Shown here in pieces: positions 1 to 11,873 of a stretch of 64,000 nt of DNA. How positions within the stretch are numbered: the stretch's first letter is position 1; every line of letters starts with the position of its first letter. The notes under the pieces were generated by a model that worked only from the letters and a program-made list of their open reading frames with translations, had not been told where the DNA came from and did no database searches. The DNA is from PFL42 sp963789825 (lineage in GTDB: Bacteria > Chloroflexota > Anaerolineae > Anaerolineales > E44-bin32): positions 248,001 to 312,000 of the forward strand of contig CAWBME010000005.1 of the NCBI GenBank assembly GCA_963789825.1. The letters run 5' to 3'. The translations under genes and the position numbers were made by a program.

Positions 1-173
1 ACCAGCTCGATCTTGGCATCGCCGACCGGCAGGAAGGCCACGCGCGACGCCTGCTCGGGGACGTCCTCGATGTGCTCGAGTTGCAGGCCGAGCGCGTCGC
101 GCCAGAACCGCAGCCCGGCCTCCAGGTCTTGCACGACGATGGCCGCGTGGTGGATGCGTTGGATGGTGGTCAT
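1..173 (-). CDS. Methylmalonyl-CoA epimerase, N-terminal part (cut by window edge)
   Basis: The reverse-strand translation from the ATG at 173 starts MTTIQRIHHAAIVVQDLEAG and continues with FWRDALGL, the usual opening of a VOC/glyoxalase-fold methylmalonyl-CoA epimerase; the His in RIHHAAI is the expected first metal ligand. The enzyme interconverts the R and S forms of methylmalonyl-CoA. Only 57 codons lie in the window, so the later metal ligands cannot be checked. It starts 19 bases after the stop of the mutase gene, which uses the same substrate, and this context strengthens the call over another VOC-family enzyme. Confidence 0.85.
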   Translation of the reverse strand, partial: MTTIQRIHHAAIVVQDLEAGLRFWRDALGLQLEHIEDVPEQASRVAFLPVGDAKIEL

Positions 174-192
174 CACCTCTCCCGAATTCGGT

Positions 193-1854
<1,662 letters not shown>

Positions 1855-2490
1855 TCATCGGATGTCCTCGTCCTCCGGAGTGGAGACACTTGGGGCGTCG
1901 GTCAGGCCATCGCTCGCCCCAAACTCCTCGGGTCGCGCCGGAGGCTGACCAGCGAAGTGGGCGAAGGTGGCGTCGCGGAATGGCAGCTGGCGTGCCTGGC
2001 TGAGCCGGGTGAAGAGCACCCAGTAGCTGGCCGGCAGCCGGCGCTCCCAGTCCAAGCCGAGGCGTCGGGCGACGGCGCGCACCGCCTCGAGCGAGGCCGC
2101 CTCGATTTCGACGAAGGCGCCGAACGGAAGCTCATCCATCATCACCTCGGCCGGAGCCAGGTGATACACGGTGCGCCGCTTCTCATACGCCCAGACCGGG
2201 TGATAGCCGAGGCCGCCCAACAAGCCCCTGGCGCCGTCGGGGTCAGAGACCTCGAACTCGATCTCCTGGCGGACTTCTGGGAGGTCGCTGGGGGCCTTGA
2301 ACGTCAAGCGGGCGGCGTCGTCGATGCGAAGCCGCAGCACAAGGCCATGCTGCGTCAGGCGCCCTGCATCATCGTCGAGGCGCCAATTGCGCTCCAGCAG
2401 CGGGCCGCGGGTTAGCTCGGCGCCGAGCAGACCAAGCCGGCGTCGCAGCGCCTCCGGGTCCGACAGATAGAACTTGGCTTCGATCTCCAT
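1855..2490 (-). CDS. CYTH-domain protein (triphosphate tunnel metalloenzyme family)
   Basis: The protein opens MEIEAKFYL, the ExExK motif that defines CYTH proteins. Further conserved pieces are LRLRIDD and LTFKAP (tunnel-lining basic residues), RQEIEFEVSD, and DELPFGAFVEIE (acidic strand). CYTH enzymes act on triphosphates (thiamine triphosphate, inorganic triphosphate) or are class IV adenylate cyclases; the substrate here cannot be told. I chose the ATG at 2490 because ExExK sits at the extreme N-terminus in the family; a longer in-frame start exists at 2529. It abuts the mutase gene exactly, and the reason for this linkage is unknown. Confidence 0.8.
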   Translation of the reverse strand: MEIEAKFYLSDPEALRRRLGLLGAELTRGPLLERNWRLDDDAGRLTQHGLVLRLRIDDAARLTFKAPSDLPEVRQEIEFEVSDPDGARGLLGGLGYHPVWAYEKRRTVYHLAPAEVMMDELPFGAFVEIEAASLEAVRAVARRLGLDWERRLPASYWVLFTRLSQARQLPFRDATFAHFAGQPPARPEEFGASDGLTDAPSVSTPEDEDIR

Positions 2491-2544
2491 GCCTGAGCTT
2501 TCGTCGGGTGGCTGGCCGGGCGGGGGCACTGGGCAGGCCGGCTC

Positions 2545-3042
2545 CTACTCGATCGTCATCAAGACCTGGTTCTGTTCGACGCTGTCGCCCGCCTTGACCC
2601 GCACCCGGCTGATCTTCCCGCTGCGTACCGCCTTCAGCTCGTTCTGCATCTTCATCGACTCGAGGATGATCAGCAGCTCGCCCTTCTCCACCGCGTGCCC
2701 GGGCTCGACCAGCGTGGCTACGACCAGCCCGGGCATGGGCGCCTTGACAAGGATCTCGCCCTTGGTGATCGGCTGCCCGGATGACGACTCGCGCAAGCGC
2801 TTGGTACGCTCGTCCTCGACCGTTACCGGATACAGCCGTCCCTGCAACAACACCTGCAGCCCGTCGTCCAGCGGGTTGACATAGGCTTCGTACGAGCGAC
2901 CGTTGACCAGGAGCGAGTAGACCGGCTGCCCGGCGACCGGGTGGAAGTCGATGGTGAGCGGCTGTCCGTCGACGACGACCTCGCCTTCGATGTTGACCTC
3001 GATCTCGAAGGTTCGATCATTGACGGTGGTGAGGTACTTCAT
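2545..3042 (-). CDS. Biotin carboxyl carrier protein of an acyl-CoA carboxylase
   Basis: This 165-residue protein ends in a biotinyl domain: KAPMPGLVVATLVEPGHAVE, then ILESMKMQNEL with the biotin-accepting Lys in the MKM motif, then GDSVEQNQVLMTI. The N-terminal 80 residues are a small beta-rich part typical of carriers that work with separate carboxylase subunits. It carries carboxybiotin between the biotin carboxylase, whose gene ends 12 bases upstream, and the carboxyltransferase further upstream. The Lys would be biotinylated by the ligase encoded at 30434-31240. Confidence 0.92.
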   Translation of the reverse strand: MKYLTTVNDRTFEIEVNIEGEVVVDGQPLTIDFHPVAGQPVYSLLVNGRSYEAYVNPLDDGLQVLLQGRLYPVTVEDERTKRLRESSSGQPITKGEILVKAPMPGLVVATLVEPGHAVEKGELLIILESMKMQNELKAVRSGKISRVRVKAGDSVEQNQVLMTIE

Positions 3043-3054
3043 GCCCCGGCCTGC

Positions 3055-4578
3055 CTAGCGCTGCATCCGCTCATAGCGGGAGACCCACTTCCAGTTGCTG
3101 GCGTCGCGCTCGCCGCGCTGCACGATCTGTGAGGCCTGCTGGATCTCGCGGTGGGCGACGAGCGTCGCCAGGATGGCGGCGATCTCGGGGTAGCTGGCCT
3201 TGGACTCCTCGGCCTCCTCCATCGAGAAGCGCTCCTCGACGAAGCGGGTGTCGTAGTGCCCGGCCAGGAAGCGGGTCAGGTCCATGATGCTCTGGTGGAA
3301 GGGGATGTTGGTCTTCACGCCCAGGATGCGGTATTCCTCCAGGGCGCGGCGCATGCGCAGGATGGCCTCGCCGCGTGTCTCCCCCCAGCAGATCAGCTTG
3401 GAGATCAGCGAGTCGTAGTAGGGTGAGACCTCGAAGCCCGGATACACGCCGGTGTCGACGCGCACGCCGGGCCCGGTCGGAGAGAGGACGTGGGTGAGCA
3501 CGCCCGTCGAGGGCATGAAGTTGTTGTATGGATCCTCGGCATTGATGCGGCACTCGATCGCCCACCCGTTGAACTGGACATCGCTTTGGGCATAGCGCAG
3601 CTTGCGCCCGCGGGCAATGCGGATCTGCTCCTTGACGATGTCAATGCCGGTCACCATCTCGGTGACCGGGTGCTCGACCTGCAGGCGGGTGTTCATTTCC
3701 AGGAAGAAGAAGTTGTGGTCCTTGTCGACCAGAAACTCGATCGTCCCGGCGTTGAGGTATCCGACGGAAGCGGCGGCGGTGCAGGCCACCTGACCCATCC
3801 GGTAGCGCAGCTCAGGCTCCATCGAAGGTGAGGGAGACTCCTCGAGCAGCTTCTGGTGGCGTCGCTGCAGCGAGCACTCGCGCTCGCCCAGGTGGATGAT
3901 GTTGCCCTGGCTGTCGGCCATGATCTGGAACTCAATGTGCCGAGCGCCGGTGACCAGCTTCTCCAAGTAGACGCTGCCATCGCCGAAGGCGGCCTCCGCC
4001 TCGCGCCGGGCGGAGTGGAGAAGGGCCGGCAGGTCTTCCATGGCCTGCACCTCGCGCATGCCCTTGCCGCCGCCGCCGGCGGTGGCCTTGATCAGCAGGG
4101 GGAAGCCGACCTGCGGGGCGACGGCCATGATCTCCTCGTCGCGCAGGCCGCCCTCGCCTTCGGTCCCCGGCACAACCGGCACGCCGGCGGCGGTCACCGT
4201 CGCCCGGGCGGTCGCCTTGTCGCCCATGGCAGCAATGGCGCTCGGCCGCGGGCCGATGAACACCAGCCCGGCTTCCTCCACCGCATGGGCGAAGTCGTCG
4301 CGTTCGGCCAGGAAGCCGTACCCCGGGTGGATGGCGCCGGCGCCGCACGCCCGGGCGATCTCGATGATGCGATCGCCGCGCAGGTACGACTCGCGCGCCG
4401 GCGCCGGGCCGAGCAGGTAGGCCTCGTCGGCATAGCGCGGGTGCAGGGCGGTGCGATCGGCATCGGAGAACACGGCTACCGTCTCCAGGCCGAGCTCGCG
4501 GCAGGCGCGCAACACGCGTACGGCGATCTCGCCGCGGTTGGCTACCAGGACCTTGGTGAACATCTGCCGCTTTGGCAT
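3055..4578 (-). CDS. Biotin carboxylase subunit of acetyl/propionyl-CoA carboxylase
   Basis: The 507-residue protein is a full-length biotin carboxylase: KVLVANRGEIAVRVLRA at the start, HPGYGFLAE near 80, the ATP-grasp glycine-rich loop ATAGGGGKGMR near 165, and the active-site run EMNTRLQVEHPVTE near 295 followed by GWAIECRINAEDP near 340. It carboxylates biotin on the carrier protein with ATP and bicarbonate. There is no fused carrier or carboxyltransferase domain; both are separate neighbours on the same strand. The adjacent mutase and epimerase suggest propionyl-CoA as substrate, but acetyl-CoA use cannot be excluded. Confidence 0.93.
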   Translation of the reverse strand: MPKRQMFTKVLVANRGEIAVRVLRACRELGLETVAVFSDADRTALHPRYADEAYLLGPAPARESYLRGDRIIEIARACGAGAIHPGYGFLAERDDFAHAVEEAGLVFIGPRPSAIAAMGDKATARATVTAAGVPVVPGTEGEGGLRDEEIMAVAPQVGFPLLIKATAGGGGKGMREVQAMEDLPALLHSARREAEAAFGDGSVYLEKLVTGARHIEFQIMADSQGNIIHLGERECSLQRRHQKLLEESPSPSMEPELRYRMGQVACTAAASVGYLNAGTIEFLVDKDHNFFFLEMNTRLQVEHPVTEMVTGIDIVKEQIRIARGRKLRYAQSDVQFNGWAIECRINAEDPYNNFMPSTGVLTHVLSPTGPGVRVDTGVYPGFEVSPYYDSLISKLICWGETRGEAILRMRRALEEYRILGVKTNIPFHQSIMDLTRFLAGHYDTRFVEERFSMEEAEESKASYPEIAAILATLVAHREIQQASQIVQRGERDASNWKWVSRYERMQR

Positions 4579-4594
4579 GCGCTCAACCCCGCGC

Positions 4595-5409
4595 TCAGCG
4601 CCGCATGGCGCCGGACGCTGATGATTTTACCAATCCCGCCGACTGCGGGTCGATCGTAGGGCCGAGGAACTCGAGCAGCCGGGCGTTGAACGGCTCGGGG
4701 ATCTCGTGCATGGGCGTGTGCCGGATGCCGGGGATCAGCCACAGCTGGCTGCCATGGATCCCGCGGGCGATGCGCCGGGCGTGCTCGGGCGTGGCGTGCT
4801 CGTCGAGCTCACCCTGGATCACCAGCGTCGGGCAGCGGATCCCGGCAAGCACCGGCTCCAGCGTCAGCTCCTCCATCGCTGGATCGAGCCAGCGTTCAAC
4901 CCAGGCCTGCGCCAGCGCGTCGGCCTTGGGGCCATGCTCGCGCCGCAGGCCTCCCTTGAGCGGCTGGGTGTGGATCGCCTGCGCCAGGGTGCGCAGTCCA
5001 TCCAGCGTGGCGGATTCCCGGTCGATGTGGGCCGCCACCAGCACCAGCCGTTCGACGCGCTCGGGATGCTCCGCGGCCAGCAGCATTGCCAGTGAGCCGC
5101 CGTCGCTGTGCCCGACAAGGCAGACACGGTCGAGCCCCAGCGCATCCAGCAGCTGCGCGGCCTCGCTGGCATCGTTGCGCAGGAAGTCCGGGGAAAATGC
5201 AGGACCGCGCCTCGGAACGGCCGTAGCCCCAGCGGTCGTAGGCCACCGTCCGCCAGCCGGCGGAGGTGAGGGCGGGAATCTGCTTCTGCCAGGCGCGCAC
5301 CGATCCCAACCCGTGGTGCAGCAGCAGCACCGGCCGCCCGTCCGGCGGACCCTCGATCTGCCAGAACAGCCGGTGGCCGGCGATCTGCGCCAGCCCGGAG
5401 CGGCGGCCG

Positions 5410-5429
<20 letters not shown>
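4595..5429 (-). CDS. Alpha/beta hydrolase (frameshifted)
   Basis: Two frames together give a complete alpha/beta hydrolase: LLLHHGLGSVRAW (oxyanion region) and GWRTVAYDRWGYGRSEAR in the first frame, then the nucleophile elbow LVGHSDGGSLAM and the C-terminal acid/His part (IQGELDEHATPEHA, GIRHTPMHEIPEPF) in the second. The frame changes near 5200, where one extra base fits, so this is probably an assembly indel. The ATG at 5429 overlaps the end of the carboxyltransferase gene by about 20 bases, placing the hydrolase inside the carboxylase operon. A CoA-thioesterase or ester-hydrolase role is possible; the substrate is unknown. Confidence 0.75.
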
Positions 5430-6956
<1,527 letters not shown>

Positions 6957-6960
<4 letters not shown>

Positions 6961-7371
6961 TGCGCCGACTCCTTGAAGTAGGTTCGGGCGGCGGTCCGTC
7001 GCAGGATCCACACTACCGCCCCCAGGCCCAGCAAGAGCAGCCCGGTCAGTCCCGGCAGCGTCAGGCTGGCGTAGTCGGAACGGGCCAGCAGCCCCCGGTC
7101 CGCCAGCCGCCACACGACGTACACCAGGCTGGTCCACCCGATCATCGCCGGCGCCCAGGGCACGGCGGCGCCAGATCCCCAGCAGCGCCAACATCCCACA
7201 GCCCACCCAGATCGCCCCGGTCAGGGGCAGATACCAGCCCGGAACAGAGAGTGGGAGCGCCGGCAAGGTCAGGCCGGCTACCAGACGGATGCCGTACCAG
7301 AGCGTGAACAATAACACACCAAGGGTCAGCAGGGTTACGGAGATGGGGCGAGACCGACTCGGTTCAGCCAT
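6957..7371 (-). CDS. Small four-helix membrane protein coupled to carboxyltransferase (frameshifted)
   Basis: The first half (LLTLGVLLFTLWYGIRLVAG and YLPLTGAIWVGCGMLALLG) is in one frame. The second half (WTSLVYVVWRLADRG and LPGLTGLLLLGLGAVVWIL) is in another, with the shift near 7165. Joined, they give about 138 residues with four likely membrane helices and a short basic tail ending ARTYFKESAQ. Its TGA overlaps the carboxyltransferase ATG. I recognise no family. The position might suggest an accessory membrane subunit, but the motifs of decarboxylase pump subunits are not visible, so the role is open. Confidence 0.6.
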
Positions 7372-7422
7372 TGGTGTCAGCCGACGGGTCGGCGTGTCGT
7401 GAGGAGAAGGCTGGAAAGGGAG

Positions 7423-8457
7423 TCATTCAATGGCGAGCGTGAGCTTGCCTAGCTGCTCACCCGCCTCCAGGCGCCGCTGCGCCTGGGCGGCCTCGCTGAG
7501 TGGGTAGGTGCGATCGATGACCGGGCGCAGCTTGCCTTCGAACACCAGCTGCATCACCTGGCGGAAGTCGGACTGCGTCCCCATGGTGGAGCCGAGGATC
7601 GACAGGTGCTTGCCGAAGATGAACCGGTTGTCGATTTCGATCGTCGGCCCGCCGGTATTGCCGACCGTCAGGAGGCGACCGCCCTTGGCGGCCGCCCGCA
7701 GGCTGAGCGGAAGGCTGCCAGCGCCGACATTGTCGACGATGACATCCATGCCTTGGCGTCCGGCGGCCTCATACACTGCCTTGGACCAATTCTCAGCCTG
7801 GCTGCGGTCGATCAGGTGATCCGCCCCGAGGGATTCCGCCAGTTCAAGCTTCTCCCGACTCGAACCAACCACAAACACCTCCGCGCCCAACCACTTGGCG
7901 ATCTGAATGCTGGCGGTGTTCACACCCCCCGAAGCGCCGACGATCAGCACCTTCTCGCCAGGCTGGAGCGAGCCGCGGCTGACCAACGAGTGCCAGGCAG
8001 TCAGGAAGACCAGGCTGGCCGCGGCGGCGGCATGCGCATCGTAACCGGCAGGCAGGGGCAGCACGTTCGTCGCGGGAACGACGACGTACTGGGCATAGGT
8101 CCCGCGCACCGTCTCGCCGAGCAAGTTCCACGTTCGGCACAAGTTGTCCCGCCCGGCCAGGCAGGCCGGGCATTCGCCGCAGCCCAGGTTGCCATTGATC
8201 ACCACCGGCGTGCCCATCGGCGGGGCGGCAACGCCTTCGCCGAGTTGGTCCACTGTGCCGGCGCCATCGGCGCCCGGGATGTGGGGCAGCGCAAGCTTGA
8301 GCCCCGGCCATCCGGCGCGCGTCCACAGATCGACCCGGTTCAGCGCGGCGGCCTTGAGCGCCACCCGGACCTGGCCAGGGCCCGGCTCAGGATCGGGCAG
8401 CTCCATCAGGCGCAGCACGTCAAGACCGCCATGATGGTCGAACGCGATGGCTCTCAC
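7423..8457 (-). CDS. Zinc-containing alcohol dehydrogenase / quinone reductase (MDR family)
   Basis: The 344-residue protein is a medium-chain dehydrogenase: LNRVDLWTRAGWPG near 40, the structural-zinc lobe GCGECPACLAGRDNLC near 95, and the Rossmann motif VLIVGASGGVNTASIQIAK near 165. It probably oxidises or reduces alcohols, aldehydes or enones with NAD(P). The usual catalytic-zinc Cys is replaced by Asp in LNRVD, a pattern I recall from one zinc-binding ADH subgroup. I chose the GTG at 8457 because GGAGG precedes it by about nine bases and MRAIAFDHHGG-type openings are normal here; the open frame continues upstream to 8601 without homology. Confidence 0.85.
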   Translation of the reverse strand: MRAIAFDHHGGLDVLRLMELPDPEPGPGQVRVALKAAALNRVDLWTRAGWPGLKLALPHIPGADGAGTVDQLGEGVAAPPMGTPVVINGNLGCGECPACLAGRDNLCRTWNLLGETVRGTYAQYVVVPATNVLPLPAGYDAHAAAAASLVFLTAWHSLVSRGSLQPGEKVLIVGASGGVNTASIQIAKWLGAEVFVVGSSREKLELAESLGADHLIDRSQAENWSKAVYEAAGRQGMDVIVDNVGAGSLPLSLRAAAKGGRLLTVGNTGGPTIEIDNRFIFGKHLSILGSTMGTQSDFRQVMQLVFEGKLRPVIDRTYPLSEAAQAQRRLEAGEQLGKLTLAIE

Positions 8458-8759
8458 TGGCGGGCCTCCGGAGGCGGGCAGATCGTTGTCTATCGCCAGC
8501 GCCGGCTGATGGAGGGGCTGACGAACGGGGGATGCTGGCAGGATTATAGCGTCATTGGGCGAGGCAAAGGCGTAGGCGGAAGCTGGAGAGAGCGGGCCCA
8601 AGTTGCCAGCGGGCCAGGTAGGGACACACCATGTCGCTCCGAATCCTGGCGGACCGAGTCGCGATCAGGCGAGAGCCGCCCGGCATCGCTTCGCCGCATT
8701 CCACCGATGGGAGGGTGCAGCCAGGGGCATGGGGCTGAGGGTGTCTTTCCTTCAGCCGG
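8458..8759. other. Intergenic stretch upstream of the alcohol dehydrogenase
   Basis: About 300 bases lie between the end of the glycosyltransferase gene and the dehydrogenase start. The GGAGG ribosome-binding site for the dehydrogenase lies next to its GTG. I see no convincing ORF, RNA gene or strong hairpin; the promoter for the dehydrogenase may lie here but no clear -35/-10 pair stands out. Confidence 0.4.
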
Positions 8760-11210
8760 CTAGTGCAGCGAGAGCTCGCGCACATGGATCTTGGATGGGC
8801 CGATGGCGTCGAGATGGGTGACCAACAGCCGGACACGCTTCACCGGCCCGAGGTCGGCAGGGAAGGCTAGGCTGACGGTCGGGTCGTCCGGCAGATCGGT
8901 ATAGGACTGCTCGATCTCGACCGGGCCGTCTTCCCCCGCAGGATACAGCGCCGCCGCCAGCCCGATATCCATGCTGCCGGTGGTGAGGTCGAGCCCGCTC
9001 AGGCTACGCGGGGAGGGGAAGGTGATGTCGAGCAGCAGGGGATTGGCTTCCATGCCGCGGGCCATGGTGTAGGGATCCTTGTCGAAGACGTGGAAGATCT
9101 CGCCGCTGTCGAAGACCGAGTGCTCGATGCGCAGCATCTCGCCATCCACTTCAAGGCTTTCCACGACCGGGAGCGAACGCTGCTCGCGCTCGCTGAGCGA
9201 AGAGGTCCTCGGCCCGGTTGGAGTACTCCATGCGGACGAAGTAGAAGCCGGTCCGGCCGTCCGGGTAGGGCAGCGTGCGCTCGACCTGCACGCCGGTGAT
9301 CTTGGGGTTCTGCAGAATGGCTGCGTACTCCTCCGGCGTGAGCACGAAGAGCAGCTCCCGGGTCAGTTCCCCAAAGTCTGCTAAGAAGCCGTCGGCATTG
9401 GAGACTTCGATCGGAGCTTCGTCGGAGATGAAGAAGCGCTTGACGACATCGATCCCGTTGCCCCAGGTCGGCGAGACCAGCACGCGCTGATCGGGATTCG
9501 CCGCCACCACTTCGCTCACGGCGCCAAAGACCTGGGAGGCGCCGTACTGCATCTCCATGCCGTACTCGCGATTCCACGTGGGCCCGTTCGCCAGCGCGTC
9601 CCGCAGCATGGCGAGGTTCACGCCGGCCAGGGCGACGAATACGATTGCCGCTACGGCCGGCGCGCTGCGTGGCGCCCGGCGGACCAGCCACTCCAGCGGC
9701 AGATCTACCCCAATGGTCACCAGCATCGTCGCCGGGACGACGAACGACAGCAGGCGAGTGATGCCTGCCCCGGCCACGGCGCCGGCGAGCGGGACGGCCA
9801 GCAGGCAGGCCAGCACGGCGCGATAGGCGGGATCGCGCCAGCGCCGAACGGCCGCGACCAACCCGATCAGAGCCAAGGGCGCCATCCAGCGCGCCATGTG
9901 GCCGTAGCCCAACATCGTGTGCCGTGGCAGGTCATGCGCCTGCGGCCAGAACCAATAGGCCGGGCTGATGCCGCGGCCGTAGGCCTGGAGCGAGAACAGG
10001 ATCTTCCCAGCCAACGGCCCACCCTCCGCCCAGGGGCTGGCCAGGATGCGCAGGATCTCCGGCTGCGCCTCCGGCATCTGCAGGTAGAAGCGCAGGTAGG
10101 GAAGCGCCAGAAGGGCCAGAACGAGCACCCCGCGCAGCACCACCGTGCGCTGGCGGCGATGGTAGGAGAAATCGGACACCACCAGCAGCGCCGCCGTCGC
10201 CGGGAGGATGATCTGCCCTGGGCTGTAGGTGTAGAAGGCCATCGCTCCGAACACCATCGCCAGGTACAGGCTCTTGGGTGACCGCAGCCGGTAGCGCAAG
10301 TAGAAATACAGGAAGCAGGCATAGAACGAGACCATCAGCGTGGTCTCGAAGGCAGTACGCGAGTGCAGGAACCAAGCTGGCACTGCCGAGAACAGGAGCA
10401 CACCGACCCACCACAGGCGCAGGCGGAAGAAGTCGCGCAACGCGAAACCCGATAGCGAGCGCCCCGGGAAGGGTGAGCAGGGCAGCGGTGGCCCGCGTCG
10501 ACGAAGACCGACTTGCCAAACAGCAAATACGGAATGACCTGGGCGTAGACCGACAGGCTGAGGTTGAAACGATAGACATTCTGGAAATAGGTCGGGAAGT
10601 AGTTGCCGAGGAAGTCGCGAAAACCATCACGCACGAAGTCCGCCGCCAGCACGGTCTGCACGGCTTCGTCGGTGAAGAAGTAGATCGGGAAGTCGGCTAG
10701 GCGGATCAGGCGCAGAGCAAGATAGACCGCCAGCGACAGCCCGAACAGGACAAGGTCGAAGGCGGGACGCGTGGCAAGAGGACTGCGACCGCCAGTGAGC
10801 GGCGCCGACCAGGCGGCGATCTGGGAGCGCAGGCCTGCCCGCCGAGGGCGCTGCGGTGGCTCCGGCGCTGCAGCCGGGAGCATCTCCAGCTGAGGCTGTG
10901 CTGCCACGGAGGGGACTTCGTCCATCGAGGGTGGCGCCTTCGGGGTGGGCGCCTCGCCCACGGCGTGCTGGAAGATCACTCGCGGCCACTCGCCGGGTTG
11001 GGCGGCTTCGACCGTCAGCCGAACCCGGGTGCCGGGGGGAACCGTCACGCCCAGGGCAACCGACTCCGTGCCCGGAGGTGCGTCCTTCGACGGCTGCTGT
11101 TCGAAGGTCAGCTGAGGGCCAGCATCGGGGAGGGTGGGCTCGCGCCGCCCAGGCTTGCCCCGGCTGGCCTTTCGCCGGCCCTTGGCTCGCTGCCCTTCTC
11201 TCGAAGTCAT
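8760..11210 (-). CDS. GT-C family membrane glycosyltransferase (PMT/RgtA-like), frameshifted
   Basis: Three frames join into one protein of about 815 residues. The N-terminal 130 residues are soluble, rich in Pro, Gln and basic residues. The membrane part begins near FDLVLFGLSLAVYLALRL and is followed by the loop DFPIYFFTDEAVQTVLAADF, whose acidic pair is typical of GT-C enzymes that use polyprenyl-phosphate sugars. Many helices follow, and a soluble C-terminal beta domain ends MDIGLAAALYPAGEDG...LSLH. Frame changes lie near 10510, 10455 and 9200. It probably transfers a sugar from a lipid carrier on the outer face of the membrane; acceptor unknown. The basic N-terminal extension is unusual. 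Confidence 0.7.
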
Positions 11211-11255
11211 ACGCGGATCAACACCCTCCGGACCCCGACCGCCATCGGCTTGCGA

Positions 11256-11801
11256 CTACTGCAGCGCTTGGCGCACTTCTTGGGTCAGTTCCTCGATGGG
11301 CACGTACATCACGCCCCGATTCTCAGCTGCCCCGTAGTCCTGCAGCCACACCAGCCGGCCGTCTTCATCGACCAGGGCGAAAGTATGTCCGGGCTCGCCC
11401 GATGCGACTGCCCACTGCAGAACGCCATAGGCTTCGGACACCGAGTGGTCGGCATCACTCAGCATCGGTACGGAGGTGATGCCCAGGGCCTGCGCCTCCG
11501 GCGCCATTTCCTCGACGGAGTCGAAGGCGATGCTCAGCACCGGGACTCCGAGGGACTGAAACTCAGGATCGTTTTGCAGGTCGACGACCTGCTGCATGCA
11601 AGGCGGTCAACCGACCGCCATGTGGAAGAAGAGCAGCACCGGGCTGACGCCGGTGAAGTCGGATAGAGCGACCTGGGCGCCGCCGACCGCCGGCAGCGAG
11701 AACCCAGGCGCCTCATCGCCGACCTGCAGTCCGGCCGCAGGAGCGGACCGGCACCCGGCCAGGGCGAGCGCAGCGAAGAAGGCGAGTACCGTTGCACGCA
11801 T
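11256..11801 (-). CDS. Redoxin-fold lipoprotein, candidate selenoprotein (UPPC active site)
   Basis: A lipoprotein signal (MRATVLAFFAALALAGC, lipobox LAGC) precedes an AhpC/TSA-type redoxin domain: VGDEAPGFSLPAVGG, ALSDFTG, then LLFFHMAVG-UGA-PPCMQQV. The UGA at 11607-11609 is in frame, and the downstream part (VPVLSIAFDSVEEMAPEAQA, GHTFALVDEDGRLVW) continues the fold without a break. In relatives this position holds the redox Cys of a CxxC motif, so UGA most simply encodes selenocysteine (U65, resolving C68). A perfect stem-loop starts 14 bases after the UGA. The mature 181-residue product would be a membrane-anchored, extracytoplasmic thiol/selenol oxidoreductase. A Cys-to-stop mutation is the main alternative. 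Confidence 0.8.
11576..11592 (-). promoter_or_regulatory. Candidate bacterial SECIS hairpin
   Basis: Reading the minus strand, GCAGGTC (11592-11586), loop GTC (11585-11583) and GACCTGC (11582-11576) form a perfect seven-pair stem within the coding sequence. It begins 14 bases after the in-frame UGA and its apex is about 22 bases away, within the window expected for bacterial SECIS elements. The loop contains GU, the feature SelB recognises in known examples. The match to a formal model has not been computed. Confidence 0.5.
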
Positions 11802-11873
11802 GGCTTCTCCTCAGGGGGCTGGCCCGGCTGTGCCGGCATCGTTCCGATCTGGCCCGCCCTCACCGCCGACATT

